From Limosilactobacillus caccae (GTDB taxonomy: Bacteria > Bacillota > Bacilli > Lactobacillales > Lactobacillaceae), in contig NZ_FTOY01000004.1 in assembly GCF_900156885.1 (NCBI RefSeq), forward strand, positions 62,001-126,000: a DNA stretch of 64,000 bases, in the 5' to 3' direction. The notes beneath the pieces are model-generated. The model had not been told where the DNA came from, did no database searches, and worked only from the letters and a program-made list of their open reading frames with translations. Positions within the stretch are counted from its first letter, which is position 1, and the number at the start of each line of letters is the position of its first letter. Shown one piece after another: positions 1 through 11,701 of the stretch. A program made the translations under genes and the position numbers.

Positions 1-7
1 TTATTAT

Positions 8-48
8 AAATCAAAAAACCTATGGTAAATCAGCTTGCCATAGGTTTT
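8..48 (-). terminator. Intrinsic terminator of prs
   Basis: An inverted repeat (AAACCTATGG / CCATAGGTTT) lies just past the prs stop codon and, on the minus strand, is followed by a run of T. It fits a Rho-independent terminator for prs. Confidence 0.85.
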
Positions 49-53
49 TATCA

Positions 54-1040
54 TTACTTGTTCAACTTAACGCTTTGGAAAACTTGCTTAAATAATGGGC
101 TAACTGGCCGATTTTCGTTGATCCGCTTGATCGCTGCCCCAATCAGTGGCGCAACTGAAACTTGTTTGATCTTGTCAATTTGCTTTTCTGCCGGCAATTG
201 AATGGAGTCGGTCACTACGACTTCCTTCAGTGGCGACTTAGCGAGACGCTCAATCGCAGGACCAGATAAAACAGCGTGGGTACATGATGCATATACTTCT
301 TCCGCACCGGCATCAATCAATGCTTGTGCCCCTAAAGTAATCGTCCCGGCGGTATCAATCATGTCATCAATCATGATACACTTCTTCCCCTTGACGTCAC
401 CGATGATGTTCATAATCTGGGCAACATTGGCTTTTGGCCGCCGCTTGTCGATGATGGCAATTGGTGACTTTAAGAATTCAGCTAAGGCCCGCGCCCGGGT
501 GACCCCACCATGATCGGGAGAAATCACAACGGCATTATCAGCAACACCTTGGTTGATAAAGTATTCAGCTAACAATGGTGCGCCCATCAAGTGGTCAACT
601 GGAATATCAAAGAAGCCTTGGATCTGAGCGGCGTGCAAGTCAAGGGCGATGATCCGGTCAACCCCTGAGTTTTGGAGCATGTTTGCAACGAGCTTAGCAG
701 TAATTGGTTCCCGGCTACGGGCTTTCCGATCTTGCCGTGCGTAACCATAATATGGGATAACCACATTGATGGTCTTGGCACTAGCCCGGCGAAGGGCATC
801 AACCATGATCAATAATTCCATCAAATTATCATTGACGGGAGCTGATGTTGATTGGATAACGTAAACATTATCCCCACGTACACTTTCTTCAATGTTAATC
901 TGAATTTCGCCATCACTAAAACGATTAACAGATACTTTTCCTAATTCAACGCCGACGTGCTCAGCGATTTTTTTTGCCAAGGGGCGGTTTGAATTTAACG
1001 CAAAAATCTTTAAATTTTGGTCAAAATATTGCTGTGTCAT
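54..1040 (-). CDS. prs: Ribose-phosphate pyrophosphokinase
   Basis: Makes PRPP from ribose 5-phosphate and ATP for purine, pyrimidine, His, Trp and NAD synthesis in the cytosol. The 328-residue length is normal for class I enzymes. The ATP-binding loop [11 protein letters not shown] is near residue 97, the [11 protein letters not shown] metal-binding segment near 133, and the PRPP loop [11 protein letters not shown] near 222. The N-terminal [14 protein letters not shown] segment is also typical. It follows glmU and purR on the same strand, so one locus joins PRPP supply, UDP-GlcNAc synthesis and purine control, an arrangement common in Firmicutes. Nothing is unusual. Confidence 0.97.
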   Translation of the reverse strand: MTQQYFDQNLKIFALNSNRPLAKKIAEHVGVELGKVSVNRFSDGEIQINIEESVRGDNVYVIQSTSAPVNDNLMELLIMVDALRRASAKTINVVIPYYGYARQDRKARSREPITAKLVANMLQNSGVDRIIALDLHAAQIQGFFDIPVDHLMGAPLLAEYFINQGVADNAVVISPDHGGVTRARALAEFLKSPIAIIDKRRPKANVAQIMNIIGDVKGKKCIMIDDMIDTAGTITLGAQALIDAGAEEVYASCTHAVLSGPAIERLAKSPLKEVVVTDSIQLPAEKQIDKIKQVSVAPLIGAAIKRINENRPVSPLFKQVFQSVKLNK

Positions 1041-1112
1041 TAGGTCCTCCGCTGGATAAATAAAAGTTATACTACCACTTATATGATATTAATTACTTAA
1101 GCAAAAAGCAAG

Positions 1113-2477
1113 TTACCAGGGTAGCTTCTTCGCATAATTTTCCTTGTTGACTTGACGTGCCCGGGCAATCGCCATGTCATATTGCTCAGTACTGTCCGTA
1201 ATCGTTGAGCCAGCGGCAACAAATGAATCCTTTGCAATGTTAACTGGTGCGACCAAGTTACTGTTGCTACCAATGAAGGCGTGGTCACCAACGTTGGTGT
1301 GGTGCTTGTTCGTCCCATCGTAGTTGACAAAGACAACCCCGCAGCCGACGTTAATGTTCTTCCCTAACGTCGCGTTCCCGATGTAGGTCAAGTGACCAAC
1401 CTTCGTGCCTTCACCGATGTAGGCCTTCTTAACTTCACAGAAGTTCCCAATGTGGACGTTTTCGCCGATTTCTGCTTCTGGCCGCAAATGGCTGTTTGGC
1501 CCAATATCACTGCCATTATGCATCTCAGCTTCTTGCAAGGTCGAGGAGATAATCTTGACCCCGTCGTGGATCTTTGAATCAATGATCCGGGAACCGGCAC
1601 CGATGTAGCAGTCGTCGCCAATAACCGTGTTTCCTTTAATCACAACCCCGCCTTCGATAACCGTGTCACGGCCAATCTTAACATCAGCATCAATGTAGGT
1701 CGTGTCTGGGTCAATCATTGAGACCCCTTCACGCATCCAATGGGTGTTGATTCGCTTGCGCATTACCTTGTTAGCACGGGCAAGGGCAATCCGGTCGTTA
1801 ACCCCCATTGATTCGTCAAAGTCTGCCATCCGGTAAGCAGTCACAATTTCATTTTCCTGCTTCAAGATGCCGATGACATCGGTAAGGTAGTATTCGCCCT
1901 GGGCATTATCATTTGTAATCTTATCAAGAGCAGCGAAGAGCTTCTTGTTGTCAAAGCAGTAAACCCCGGTGTTGATTTCCGTGATTGCTTGTTCTTCAAC
2001 AGAGGCATCCTTTTGCTCAACAATCCGTTCGACAATTCCAACATCATTACGGACAATCCGGCCGTAACCAGTTGGGTCTGGCGCAATGGAGGTCAGGATC
2101 GTTGCGGCAGCGTGCCGTTGCTCGTGGTATTCAAATAGCCGTTTAAACGTGTCCGCCGTAAATAATGGGGTGTCACCACTGACGATGATTGTCTCCCCAT
2201 CGACATCCCCAATCAAGTCCTTAGTCTGCATTACCGCATGACCAGTCCCAAGTTGTTGCTTTTGCAAAGCGTATTGTGTGCGGTGGCCTAATTGTTGTTC
2301 CACCGTCTCCGCACCAAAACCAACCACCGTGATGATGTTGTCAATCTTGGCTTTTTCTAATTGGGTCAAGACATGCTCGACCATTGTCTTACCACATACT
2401 TGGTGTAAAACCTTGTATAACTTGGAACGCATCCGCGTCCCCTTACCAGCAGCTAAAATAATTGCATTACGTTTCAT
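1113..2477 (-). CDS. glmU: Bifunctional GlmU: GlcN-1-P acetyltransferase / GlcNAc-1-P uridyltransferase
   Basis: Catalyses the last two steps to UDP-GlcNAc, the precursor of peptidoglycan and wall polymers. The N-terminal pyrophosphorylase domain carries LAAGKGTRM (about residues 8-16) and ends near residue 230. The C-terminal half is a left-handed beta-helix of hexapeptide repeats, with the acetyltransferase segment [24 protein letters not shown] and a final domain containing NYDGTNKH. Length (454 residues) is typical. It starts 2 nt after the purR stop codon, so the two genes are almost certainly co-transcribed. Confidence 0.97.
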   Translation of the reverse strand: MKRNAIILAAGKGTRMRSKLYKVLHQVCGKTMVEHVLTQLEKAKIDNIITVVGFGAETVEQQLGHRTQYALQKQQLGTGHAVMQTKDLIGDVDGETIIVSGDTPLFTADTFKRLFEYHEQRHAAATILTSIAPDPTGYGRIVRNDVGIVERIVEQKDASVEEQAITEINTGVYCFDNKKLFAALDKITNDNAQGEYYLTDVIGILKQENEIVTAYRMADFDESMGVNDRIALARANKVMRKRINTHWMREGVSMIDPDTTYIDADVKIGRDTVIEGGVVIKGNTVIGDDCYIGAGSRIIDSKIHDGVKIISSTLQEAEMHNGSDIGPNSHLRPEAEIGENVHIGNFCEVKKAYIGEGTKVGHLTYIGNATLGKNINVGCGVVFVNYDGTNKHHTNVGDHAFIGSNSNLVAPVNIAKDSFVAAGSTITDSTEQYDMAIARARQVNKENYAKKLPW

Positions 2478-2479
2478 TC

Positions 2480-3328
2480 TTACTTGTTCTCCGTTTCCTT
2501 ATCAAATACGTTTTCCATAAAGGTTCCCGGTTGGGCAACGATCTTCTTTTCGGCGCCATCATCTGTCTCCACCTTAATCAGTGAAGTACAGTCATTGACA
2601 AGGCGTTGGCTATTGACTGGGTGTCCTTCCGCAAGCACCGTCACACCGACGAGGTGGGCATCAAACTCCTTAATCAAGGACTTCATCCCGGTGATAGTGC
2701 CGCCACCCTTCATAAAGTCGTCGACAACTAAGACGTTAGCCCCGGCTGATAGTGTCCGCCGGGATAGCTCCATCTTCTTGATCCGTTGAACCGAACCAGA
2801 TACGTAATTAACGCTTACGGTCGGCCCTTCGGTGATGTGTGAGCTGTTGCGGACAATCACAAATGGCTTATTCATGTACATTGCCACACTCTGGGCGATT
2901 GGAATCCCCTTGGTCTCAACAGTCATGATCACGTCGACATCCTTATCAACATACTGGGTCGCAATTAATTTCCCCACCTGCCGCAAAATATCGGGTTGGC
3001 CGATCAAATCTGACAGGTAAACATACCCACCAGGAAGGAGCCGTGAATCATCATTAACCTTTTCGACCAGGTTGTCAATTGCCTTGGCCGCATTTTCCTG
3101 CGAATAAAAAGGGGTCAGCACCGCGCCACCACTTGCGCCCGGAATCGTCTCTAGCCGTCCCTGCCCCCATTCATTAAAGGTGTGCTTTACAATGCCGAGG
3201 TCTTCACTAATGGATGACTTGGCGGATTCGTAACGCTCCCCAAAGAACTTCAGCGATACTAATGACCGCGGGTGTTCAAGAAGGTACCGTGTCATGTCAA
3301 CCAAACGATTGCTACGTCGAACTTTCAT
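2480..3328 (-). CDS. purR: Purine operon repressor PurR
   Basis: Firmicutes-type PurR: a winged-helix N-terminus fused to a phosphoribosyltransferase-like domain that senses PRPP. The protein starts [20 protein letters not shown], as is standard for the family, and has the PRPP-binding motif [13 protein letters not shown] near residues 199-211. Length is 282 residues. It represses purine genes when PRPP is low; its position in front of glmU and prs is conserved in lactobacilli. The fold is related to enzymes, but family members act as regulators, not catalysts. Confidence 0.95.
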   Translation of the reverse strand: MKVRRSNRLVDMTRYLLEHPRSLVSLKFFGERYESAKSSISEDLGIVKHTFNEWGQGRLETIPGASGGAVLTPFYSQENAAKAIDNLVEKVNDDSRLLPGGYVYLSDLIGQPDILRQVGKLIATQYVDKDVDVIMTVETKGIPIAQSVAMYMNKPFVIVRNSSHITEGPTVSVNYVSGSVQRIKKMELSRRTLSAGANVLVVDDFMKGGGTITGMKSLIKEFDAHLVGVTVLAEGHPVNSQRLVNDCTSLIKVETDDGAEKKIVAQPGTFMENVFDKETENK

Positions 3329-3431
3329 TATCTTTCTCTGCCTTTCAAAACGGATTAATTACCATTGATTTTACCATAAAATGTTCGTCTTTTCGGCAAT
3401 AGATTTAAATTAAAAGATTTTACCACCGAAC

Positions 3432-3470
3432 ATAAAAAGGCGAAGGAAGTTTTTCATCCCTTCGCCAATG
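3432..3470 (-). terminator. Terminator of the zinc ABC operon
   Basis: GGCGAAGG and CCTTCGCC form a stem followed by TTTTTATG on the minus strand, immediately downstream of the znuB stop codon. Confidence 0.8.
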
Positions 3471-3484
3471 GTAAACTAACTGGA

Positions 3485-4282
3485 TTAATCGGCCTCAACA
3501 AACTTGCTGTAAGCTAACGCCACTAAGTAAATAACAACTTCGATCACCGCGATAAAGAAACTGACAGGCCAGTCGGTCAAATAGCCCAGCAACAACCCTA
3601 ACCACGTCCCCAATAGCGAGAACAAGATTGCAAGGATAATCATCCGGGCAACCCCATGGGTAAAATACTTTGCGCTAGCTGCCGGTAATGTCAGTAAAAT
3701 AAAAATCAGCAACGAACCGACAATCTGGGCGGCCACGCTAACACTCAGGGCAAGCAAGAGTAAGAAAACTACCGACACAAGCATCTCGTTGACCCCGCTC
3801 ACCCGGGCACCGATGGAGTCAAAAGAATCAAACTTGAGCCGCCGGTACATCAATAAGACAACTACGAAAACGAGGATTGACAAGCCGATTAGCTGCCAGA
3901 CTTCATTCATGCTAATCCCGACAACACTCCCGAACAGGATACTGGTGGCGGAACTGGCCGACTGGCTACTGAGCGACAAGAATAAGATCCCGAGGCCGAT
4001 AAACAAGGCCGACACTGCGCTGATTACTGCTTCGCGCCGGGACTCTTTGATGCTCATCTGGCCGACGATGACCGAGCTAAGCATCGTAAACAACAGCATC
4101 CCATCAAGCGCAGGCCAGCCAGCAAAGACCGCAAACGCACCACCGGCAAAGCCAATCTCTGAAAGGGTGTGGGTTAAAAACGACAGGTTGCGGGCAACGA
4201 CAAAGACACCGATGATTCCGCTGATAATTGCAATAAAGGTACTGGCGACAAAGGCGTGCCGCATAAAACTTAAGGTTAACAT
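3485..4282 (-). CDS. znuB: Zinc ABC transporter permease (ZnuB/AdcB type)
   Basis: Membrane permease of the ABC-3 family (265 residues) with about eight hydrophobic segments, starting MLTLSFMRHAFVASTFIA and continuing with an IIGVFVVARNLSFLTHTLSE segment typical of ZnuB/TroC/AdcB proteins. It is the third gene of znuA-znuC-znuB, 1 nt after znuC. The family can move Zn or Mn; zinc is preferred here because a Zur-like box precedes the operon. Confidence 0.9.
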   Translation of the reverse strand: MLTLSFMRHAFVASTFIAIISGIIGVFVVARNLSFLTHTLSEIGFAGGAFAVFAGWPALDGMLLFTMLSSVIVGQMSIKESRREAVISAVSALFIGLGILFLSLSSQSASSATSILFGSVVGISMNEVWQLIGLSILVFVVVLLMYRRLKFDSFDSIGARVSGVNEMLVSVVFLLLLALSVSVAAQIVGSLLIFILLTLPAASAKYFTHGVARMIILAILFSLLGTWLGLLLGYLTDWPVSFFIAVIEVVIYLVALAYSKFVEAD

Positions 4283-4283
4283 C

Positions 4284-4949
4284 CTACTCCCCCTCTCCTA
4301 ATACTGGCAACTCATCAATTGACCCCGTTTGATAGCCTGCTGGGGTCATGTGCAGGAAACGGGTACCGTACTTTTTTGCTAGGTCCCAGTCATGAGTAAT
4401 GAACATGACGCTGAGACCGTTTTGCTGGAAACGGGTGACCAGGTCAAGCAATTCATACTTCATTTCGTTATCCAGGCTCGCCGTTGACTCATCAAGAATT
4501 AGCAGGTTGGGGGCTGGCAATAAGGCCTGTGCGAGATATGCCCGTTGCTTTTCCCCTCCCGAAGCAAGTCCTAATGGGCGGTCAGCAATCTTGGTCAGGT
4601 TATTTTCCCGGATCATCCGGTCAACCCGCGCCCGTTCCCGCTTGCTTAGCCACGGAACTAGGCTCGGCTTGGTATTTAAGGCAACAAAGTCCCGAATTGA
4701 TAGCGGGTATTCAGCGTCGATGTTACGAAACTGGGGAACATAGCCAATCTTCATCCCCTGGGGAATATCAATTGACCCACTCTTCGGCTTTAAAAAGCCA
4801 AGCAAGGAACGGACAAGGGTCGTCTTCCCAACCCCATTTTCCCCGATGACTACGAGGAAGTCGCCCTCGTTAACCGTAAAGCTGAGGTCGTTGATTACCG
4901 GGTGGTTTCCGTATGCGACCGTTAAATTATCTACTGCTACGACTGCCAC
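4284..4949 (-). CDS. znuC: Zinc ABC transporter ATP-binding protein
   Basis: ABC ATPase with Walker A GENGVGKTT, signature LASGGEKQR, Walker B LLILDESTASLD and a switch histidine in FITHDWD. I start it at GTG 4949 (221 residues), because AAGGAGG ends 10 nt upstream and that GTG overlaps the znuA stop as TAGTG. The open frame extends 20 codons further upstream, but those residues resemble no ATPase N-terminus. It energises zinc import with ZnuA and ZnuB; the 1-nt overlap implies translational coupling. Confidence 0.93.
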   Translation of the reverse strand: MAVVAVDNLTVAYGNHPVINDLSFTVNEGDFLVVIGENGVGKTTLVRSLLGFLKPKSGSIDIPQGMKIGYVPQFRNIDAEYPLSIRDFVALNTKPSLVPWLSKRERARVDRMIRENNLTKIADRPLGLASGGEKQRAYLAQALLPAPNLLILDESTASLDNEMKYELLDLVTRFQQNGLSVMFITHDWDLAKKYGTRFLHMTPAGYQTGSIDELPVLGEGE

Positions 4950-5866
4950 TAGCGCTGTGCCTCCTTTTCTTGAATTGCTGCGAGGGCCTGATACTGGTCC
5001 ATCATCCACTGCAAGTAGTTTTTCCCGTTCGGCTTGGTTTCTGTCACTTCCAGGACCGGAACATCGTGTTGATGGGCCAGCTTAACCAGGTTATCGACAA
5101 CCTTACCACTCGTCTGGGAGTTGACGACAAAAAAGGCAATCCGGCGGTTGATAATCGCCTGCTGTAACTCATCAATGTCTTGCGGTGACGGGTCATTGCC
5201 GTCCTCAATCGCCTTTTCAAAGTGCTTGTCCATGACTTCATAGCCCGCATTTTCCAGGGCATAGTCAAAAACCGGCTCACTGACGGCAACCTGGTTATTG
5301 TTCGGGTTGACCTGACGCTTGACCCTTGCAATTTCCGCATCCAGTGGCTTTAACGTCGCCAAGTATTGGCGGGCATTTTCCTGGTAATCAGCCGCGTGCT
5401 GCGGGTCAATTTTACTAAATTGCTTTGCCAAGGTAGTGGCGAGCTTTTTCACTGCAGCTGGCTGGTACCAGACGTGCTCATTATCGCCGTCTTTTTTATT
5501 CATCAAGGAGGCAACATCGACCACCTTGACCTGCTCACCATTGGCGTTTGACTTTACCAACTTATTGACCCAGCTGTCATAGCCAAGACCGTTTTCAATC
5601 ACCACGTTCGCCTTGGCAATCTGCTGGGCCTGCTTTGTGTTCGGCTGGTAGTCGTGGGGGTCAACGGACGAGTTATCGATAAAAGTCGTCACCTTCCCGT
5701 GGTCACCGGCTACCTGCTGGGCAACCTCACCGTAAAAGTTTAAGCCGGTCACCACCTGAATTGGCTGCGGCGTTTTTCCCATCGTCTTCCAGGGAACAAG
5801 GGATAGGCCAAGGATTACCAACAAAGCGGCGACGAGCCCACTAACACCAAGCGCGTATTTCTTCAC
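4949..5866 (-). CDS. znuA: Zinc-binding substrate protein of ABC transporter (ZnuA/AdcA type)
   Basis: Cluster A-I metal-binding protein (305 residues) with the family metal ligands in context: VTGLNFYGEVAQQVAG near the N-terminus, SSVDPHDYQPN (His ligand), EHVWYQP (His ligand), and a C-terminal His/Asp region. An N-terminal hydrophobic segment (about residues 5-27) is present, but there is no cysteine anywhere in the protein. It therefore cannot be a classical lipoprotein and is probably held by an uncleaved anchor. It is the first gene of the operon, behind a Zur-like box at 5889-5911. Zinc is favoured over manganese on regulatory grounds. Confidence 0.92.
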   Translation of the reverse strand: MKKYALGVSGLVAALLVILGLSLVPWKTMGKTPQPIQVVTGLNFYGEVAQQVAGDHGKVTTFIDNSSVDPHDYQPNTKQAQQIAKANVVIENGLGYDSWVNKLVKSNANGEQVKVVDVASLMNKKDGDNEHVWYQPAAVKKLATTLAKQFSKIDPQHAADYQENARQYLATLKPLDAEIARVKRQVNPNNNQVAVSEPVFDYALENAGYEVMDKHFEKAIEDGNDPSPQDIDELQQAIINRRIAFFVVNSQTSGKVVDNLVKLAHQHDVPVLEVTETKPNGKNYLQWMMDQYQALAAIQEKEAQR

Positions 5867-5888
5867 GTTCTAATTCTCTCCTCTTCGG

Positions 5889-5911
5889 TAAATCGTAATA
5901 ATTACTATTAA
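5889..5911 (-). promoter_or_regulatory. Zur-box-like operator of znuACB
   Basis: The 23-bp inverted repeat, with halves TAAATCGTAAT and ATTACTATTAA around a central A, closely matches the Bacillus-type Zur box (AAATCGTAATNATTACGATTT). It lies 23 bp upstream of the znuA start codon, where a zinc-loaded repressor would block the promoter. The zur gene is not in this window. Confidence 0.75.
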
Positions 5912-5951
5912 GCAACGTAGAATATGATATCGAACTTGCTAACTAATTGCA

Positions 5952-5993
5952 ATTAAAAAAAGACCCAATTCATAATGAATCAGGTCCAATTAC
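5952..5993 (-). terminator. Terminator of ispE
   Basis: GACCTGATTCA and TGAATTGGGTC form an 11-bp stem (two G-T pairs) with a TTA loop and a run of seven T on the minus strand, between ispE and znuA. Confidence 0.85.
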
Positions 5994-6020
5994 TATCCTA
6001 ACAATCCTTGCGCTAGCCTT

Positions 6021-6872
6021 TTATAATAACGTCACCACATGGACATCGCGGCAAAATCCGCGAATACTATTTTGGATTCGCTTTGCCCGGGACTCGGTAT
6101 GGCAGATGGCAAAAACAGTTGGGCCCGTTCCACTCATCTGGGCCACATCAGCACCGAGGTCAATCATCTTCTGCTTTAACCGACCAATCTCGGGATAATA
6201 CTGCATCGTCAAGGGCTCGAGGACGTTGCCCATGTACTTCACCGCCTCCTGCCAGTTTTGCTCCTTCAAACTAGCAATTAACTTGGCATTGTCGAGGTGG
6301 ACGAGCTGTTCATAGTTGATCTGCCGCAAGATCTGGGGAGTTGAAACACTAATCTGCTGCTTAGCAATCACCGCCCAGTAATGGGGCTGCGCTGGCAGTA
6401 ACTCAACTTTTTCCCCATGACCAGTCACATGGGCCAGTTTGTTATAAATACAATAAGGGACATCAGAGTCAATCGCTAAGGCAACCTTCGCCAGCTCATC
6501 AAGGCTCAATCCCAGTCGCCAAATATTATTTAACGCGCGTAAAACAGCCGCCGCATCAGATGAACCGCCACCGAGGCCGGCCGCCACGGGGATCTGCTTT
6601 TTAATATTAATCGTCACCCCATCCTTGCGGTGAAAGCGGGTCCGTAAAATATGGGCCGCTTGGTAGGCAAGATTTCGCTGGTCATTTGGCAAGAATCCGC
6701 TATTGGTATAAACCTTAATCGTGGCGGGTCGCCGATGGGTCTCAACAGTCACATAATCCGCAAGGTCTGCCGAAACCATTACCATGTCCCACTTAGGTAA
6801 GCCGTCTAAGTAACGCATCGGGGTATCCAAGCTGAGATTTAACTTTGCTGGTGCTTTCTCAGTAACTATCAT
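6021..6872 (-). CDS. ispE: 4-diphosphocytidyl-2-C-methyl-D-erythritol kinase (orphan IspE)
   Basis: GHMP kinase of 283 residues. It has the N-terminal APAKLNLSLDT motif (about residues 8-18), the phosphate loop PVAAGLGGGSSDAAAVLR (about residues 90-110) and the C-terminal MSGTGPTVFAIC motif. In the non-mevalonate pathway it phosphorylates CDP-methylerythritol. Here it shares a genome with mvaA (14266-15528), which marks the mevalonate route, and no other MEP gene is in the window. Lactobacilli often keep this gene alone. Its actual substrate is therefore uncertain, though the fold assignment is firm. Confidence 0.93.
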   Translation of the reverse strand: MIVTEKAPAKLNLSLDTPMRYLDGLPKWDMVMVSADLADYVTVETHRRPATIKVYTNSGFLPNDQRNLAYQAAHILRTRFHRKDGVTINIKKQIPVAAGLGGGSSDAAAVLRALNNIWRLGLSLDELAKVALAIDSDVPYCIYNKLAHVTGHGEKVELLPAQPHYWAVIAKQQISVSTPQILRQINYEQLVHLDNAKLIASLKEQNWQEAVKYMGNVLEPLTMQYYPEIGRLKQKMIDLGADVAQMSGTGPTVFAICHTESRAKRIQNSIRGFCRDVHVVTLL

Positions 6873-6954
6873 CCGACAACCCTCCTTAATCGAAATGCTG
6901 ATTAATTAAATTATACTAATGCTACTACAATCCTTGCAACAACTGTTTGTTTAC

Positions 6955-6999
6955 AAAAAGAGAGAAAACGTCGCACAACGTGAACGTTTTCTCTCTTTT
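6955..6999 (-). terminator. Terminator of veg
   Basis: AAAGAGAGAAAACGT and ACGTTTTCTCTCTTT form a long stem followed by T-rich DNA in both directions, between veg and ispE. Confidence 0.8.
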
Positions 7000-7011
7000 T
7001 AATCAGTCGCA

Positions 7012-7260
7012 TTATGCTTCCTCGTCATCAAAGGCAAGCGAAATATTGCGGGTTAATAAGTCAGTATAGCTATATGATATCCGTTGCAGTGAACCCTCGT
7101 CATCACCATTTAGGTGGATCACAAACACCGCCGGATAGGTCTTGCTTAAAACCCCGTGATGGGTAGCAATCCGCTTCCGCCCTGCTTGTGCTTTAACCAG
7201 GACGTGAGAACCAATCCGGTCATCTAGCTTTTTCTTTATTTCTACAATGCTATCAGGCAC
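7012..7260 (-). CDS. veg: Veg family protein
   Basis: Small protein of 82 residues with the Veg signature: an N-terminal I-x-x-I/V-K-x-x-L-D-x-x-I-G segment, then VLVKAQAGRKRIATHHGVL and a C-terminal ISYSYTDLLTRNISLAF. In Bacillus, Veg is linked to biofilm and sporulation control; in lactobacilli its role is not known. Its place between ksgA and ispE is conserved across Firmicutes and supports the call. Confidence 0.93.
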   Translation of the reverse strand: MPDSIVEIKKKLDDRIGSHVLVKAQAGRKRIATHHGVLSKTYPAVFVIHLNGDDEGSLQRISYSYTDLLTRNISLAFDDEEA

Positions 7261-7350
7261 GACTCCTTCACCTCACTGTAGAAAATCATACTCCTATTTT
7301 AGTTAAAAAGCAATATTTTACCACACCAGATAATGATGGTCAACTATCTT

Positions 7351-8244
7351 TTACAGCAAATCCTGCTGGTGTAGCCGGTTTGCCAGACTGATGAACTGCA
7401 CTAGGGTCAACTTCTCCGGCCGAATTTGGGGAGAAATGGCTAATTCCGCAAGAATCGCCTGCATTTTTTCCTTAACCGCCGGGTCCTTGCCGATCACACT
7501 CTGCAAGTTATTCCACAAACTTTTCCGCCGGTGGGCAAAGCAGCCCCGGATAAAGCCAAATAATTTATTTTTATCAAAGGGCTTAACCGCTAGCGCCTGC
7601 TCCCGCGGTGATAGGACAACGATTGCGGAATCCACATTTGGTGACGGCACAAAGACCCGCCGGGAAACTTCGAACGCAATTTTTGCCTGCATCTGATATT
7701 CAATCGCCAAGGTTAACGAACCGTACTGCTTCGTCCCCGGCTTGGCAGTGAGCCGCTGGGCGACTTCTTTTTGCATCATGACACAAATCGTTGCCCATTG
7801 CACCGGACTGGCGAGCAGGTTCATTAAGATCGGGCTGGTGATGTAGTAGGGGAGGTTGGCAACAACCTTAATTGGCCGTGTGGGGTCAGTGAACTCCCGC
7901 TTAATCAATTCGGGTAAATTGGCCTGCAAAACGTCCTGGTTTATGACCTTCACGTTATCATAAGGCGCTAGTACTTCCCCTAACACCGGGATCAGGTCTT
8001 GGTCGATTTCCAGTGCCACGACCTCCCCTGCAGCCTGGGCAAGCTGTTCAGTTAGGGCACCGATTCCGGGACCAATTTCAATCACGTTGTCATTCTTACT
8101 GATTGCGGCGGCATCGACGATATTTTTCAAGACATTCAAGTCCGTCAGAAAGTTTTGCCCAAAGCTCTTCTTCGTGCGAATGCCATACCGTTCCATAATC
8201 GCCCGCGTACGGGTCCGACTACCGATTTCTGGTGAATTACTCAT
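7351..8244 (-). CDS. rsmA: 16S rRNA dimethyladenosine transferase (KsgA/RsmA)
   Basis: SAM-dependent enzyme that dimethylates two adjacent adenosines near the 3' end of 16S rRNA. The SAM-binding loop [15 protein letters not shown], the catalytic NLPYYIT motif and the start motif [11 protein letters not shown] are all present. I start it at ATG 8244 (297 residues), which overlaps the rnmV stop by 8 nt; a 16-codon upstream extension lies inside rnmV and lacks family features. Coupling with RNase M5 is the usual Firmicutes arrangement. Confidence 0.96.
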   Translation of the reverse strand: MSNSPEIGSRTRTRAIMERYGIRTKKSFGQNFLTDLNVLKNIVDAAAISKNDNVIEIGPGIGALTEQLAQAAGEVVALEIDQDLIPVLGEVLAPYDNVKVINQDVLQANLPELIKREFTDPTRPIKVVANLPYYITSPILMNLLASPVQWATICVMMQKEVAQRLTAKPGTKQYGSLTLAIEYQMQAKIAFEVSRRVFVPSPNVDSAIVVLSPREQALAVKPFDKNKLFGFIRGCFAHRRKSLWNNLQSVIGKDPAVKEKMQAILAELAISPQIRPEKLTLVQFISLANRLHQQDLL

Positions 8245-8803
8245 CCTTTGCCTCCTGGTTGATCTGCTGAATTGCCTGGTTAAAGTCATCACGGGTTATT
8301 TGAAACATATTAAGCCGGTGAACGAGCTGTTTACCGTTGCCATAACCAATCTTAAGCAACTGGCCGAGGCGCTCCCGCCGCTTACGTGAATCAGCCTGGC
8401 CAACTAGCCCCGCCGCTTGCAAGTCACGGGAGCTAAAGGTCGGCGCTGGGCTTGCTGCTTGAGTATAGACATGCGCTAATGACGCGCGAATAACCGCCGG
8501 AGACGCATGTTCAACTCCTAAACTGCCATGGGCTTCGGTCGGCACACCCTCATCACGTTTTATAAAGGCATGCTTAACCCCCGGAATCGCCTGGCTAATG
8601 ATCTTGCGAATTCGTTCACCATTAAAGTCTGGGTCAGTAAACACGATCAAGCCTCGCCGCTGTTGGAGCTTCTGCAGGCGGGTAATGTCATCAGCTGAAA
8701 TGGCCGAACCATTAGTCTCATACGTATCCGCGTCAACGGCCTTTAAGATTTGCTTCGTGTCATCTTTGCCTTCAACAACAATAACTTCTTTTACTTTTGT
8801 CAT
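8237..8803 (-). CDS. rnmV: Ribonuclease M5
   Basis: TOPRIM-domain nuclease (188 residues) that matures 5S rRNA. The N-terminus [16 protein letters not shown] holds the TOPRIM glutamate, followed by [15 protein letters not shown] with the acidic pair. The C-terminal domain [33 protein letters not shown] is the family tail. It sits between tatD and ksgA in an operon. Confidence 0.95.
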   Translation of the reverse strand: MTKVKEVIVVEGKDDTKQILKAVDADTYETNGSAISADDITRLQKLQQRRGLIVFTDPDFNGERIRKIISQAIPGVKHAFIKRDEGVPTEAHGSLGVEHASPAVIRASLAHVYTQAASPAPTFSSRDLQAAGLVGQADSRKRRERLGQLLKIGYGNGKQLVHRLNMFQITRDDFNQAIQQINQEAKDE

Positions 8804-8815
8804 AAGTCTCTTTCT

Positions 8816-9607
8816 TTACTTCCGCAAAAATAATCGTTGCGCATTGTGGTAGGTCGTATAAGCGACCTTTTCCCAATCAAGTTGCTTCAACTCTGCGATT
8901 GCACCTACCGTAAACTTGGTAAAGCCGGGTTCGTTTTGCTTTCCACGGTACGGGCTCGGCGTCAAGTATGGCGCATCAGTCTCCACCAGCATCCGGTCAA
9001 GTGGCACCGCTAGGGCAGCCTCGTGAACGTCGGTTGCCCGCTTGAAGCTGACAACCCCACTGAAGGAAATCATCATCCCGAGGTCCATGAATTTTTCTGC
9101 CCATTCTGCCGACCCGCTAAAGCTATGCATTACCCCGCCAAATTCACCAACGTGGGCGTTTTTAAGGATCGCGTAGGTGTCTTCGATGGCATCACGGCAG
9201 TGAATCGAAACGGGTAAGTTGAGCTCCCGCGCCCACGCTAACTGTTCCTCAAAAATCGCTGCTTGCTGGTCATGTGGCGAGTGTTCGTCATTAAAATAGT
9301 CTAACCCGATCTCACCAACCCCCACTACCAGCGGGTCAGTTAGTTGCTCGCGCAGTTCTGCCTTGCTGTCATCGTTCCAGCCACTAATGTCTTCCGGGTG
9401 CCAGCCGACTAGCGGGTGGAGGTGGGGATACTGGTGACCAAGCTTAATTGCCCGGGTATTGAGAAGATGGTTAGAGCCAACGATGTTCATCTCATCAACC
9501 CCATAATGTGCCGCCCGGGCAATAAATGCCGGCACGTCACCATAGAAAGCATCATCGTTTAAGTGGGTATGGGAATCGTAAACCCTTGTCCAGTGTTGAT
9601 TGCTCAC
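8816..9607 (-). CDS. tatD: TatD family deoxyribonuclease
   Basis: Metal-dependent hydrolase of the TatD/YcfH family, thought to be a 3'-5' exonuclease in DNA repair. The metal site motif DSHTHLND opens the domain; GEIGLDY, SIHCRDA, HSFSG and VETDAPYLTP follow in the correct order. I start it at GTG 9607 (263 residues), 1 nt past the metG stop codon. In-frame TTG codons at 9634 and 9616 lie inside metG; the ribosome site is weak, so the exact start is uncertain. Confidence 0.93.
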   Translation of the reverse strand: MSNQHWTRVYDSHTHLNDDAFYGDVPAFIARAAHYGVDEMNIVGSNHLLNTRAIKLGHQYPHLHPLVGWHPEDISGWNDDSKAELREQLTDPLVVGVGEIGLDYFNDEHSPHDQQAAIFEEQLAWARELNLPVSIHCRDAIEDTYAILKNAHVGEFGGVMHSFSGSAEWAEKFMDLGMMISFSGVVSFKRATDVHEAALAVPLDRMLVETDAPYLTPSPYRGKQNEPGFTKFTVGAIAELKQLDWEKVAYTTYHNAQRLFLRK

Positions 9608-9608
9608 G

Positions 9609-11639
<2,031 letters not shown>

Positions 11640-11701
11640 CTAAGATATTACTAATTAAGATTTAACATTTAGTATAGCATTTTATTAGGGCGCGCTCCAT
11701 C

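Noticed and set aside
4950-5009. N-terminal extension of ZnuC
   Set aside because: Those codons lie inside znuA and lack ABC-ATPase features; GTG 4949 has a proper AAGGAGG site and overlaps the znuA stop codon.
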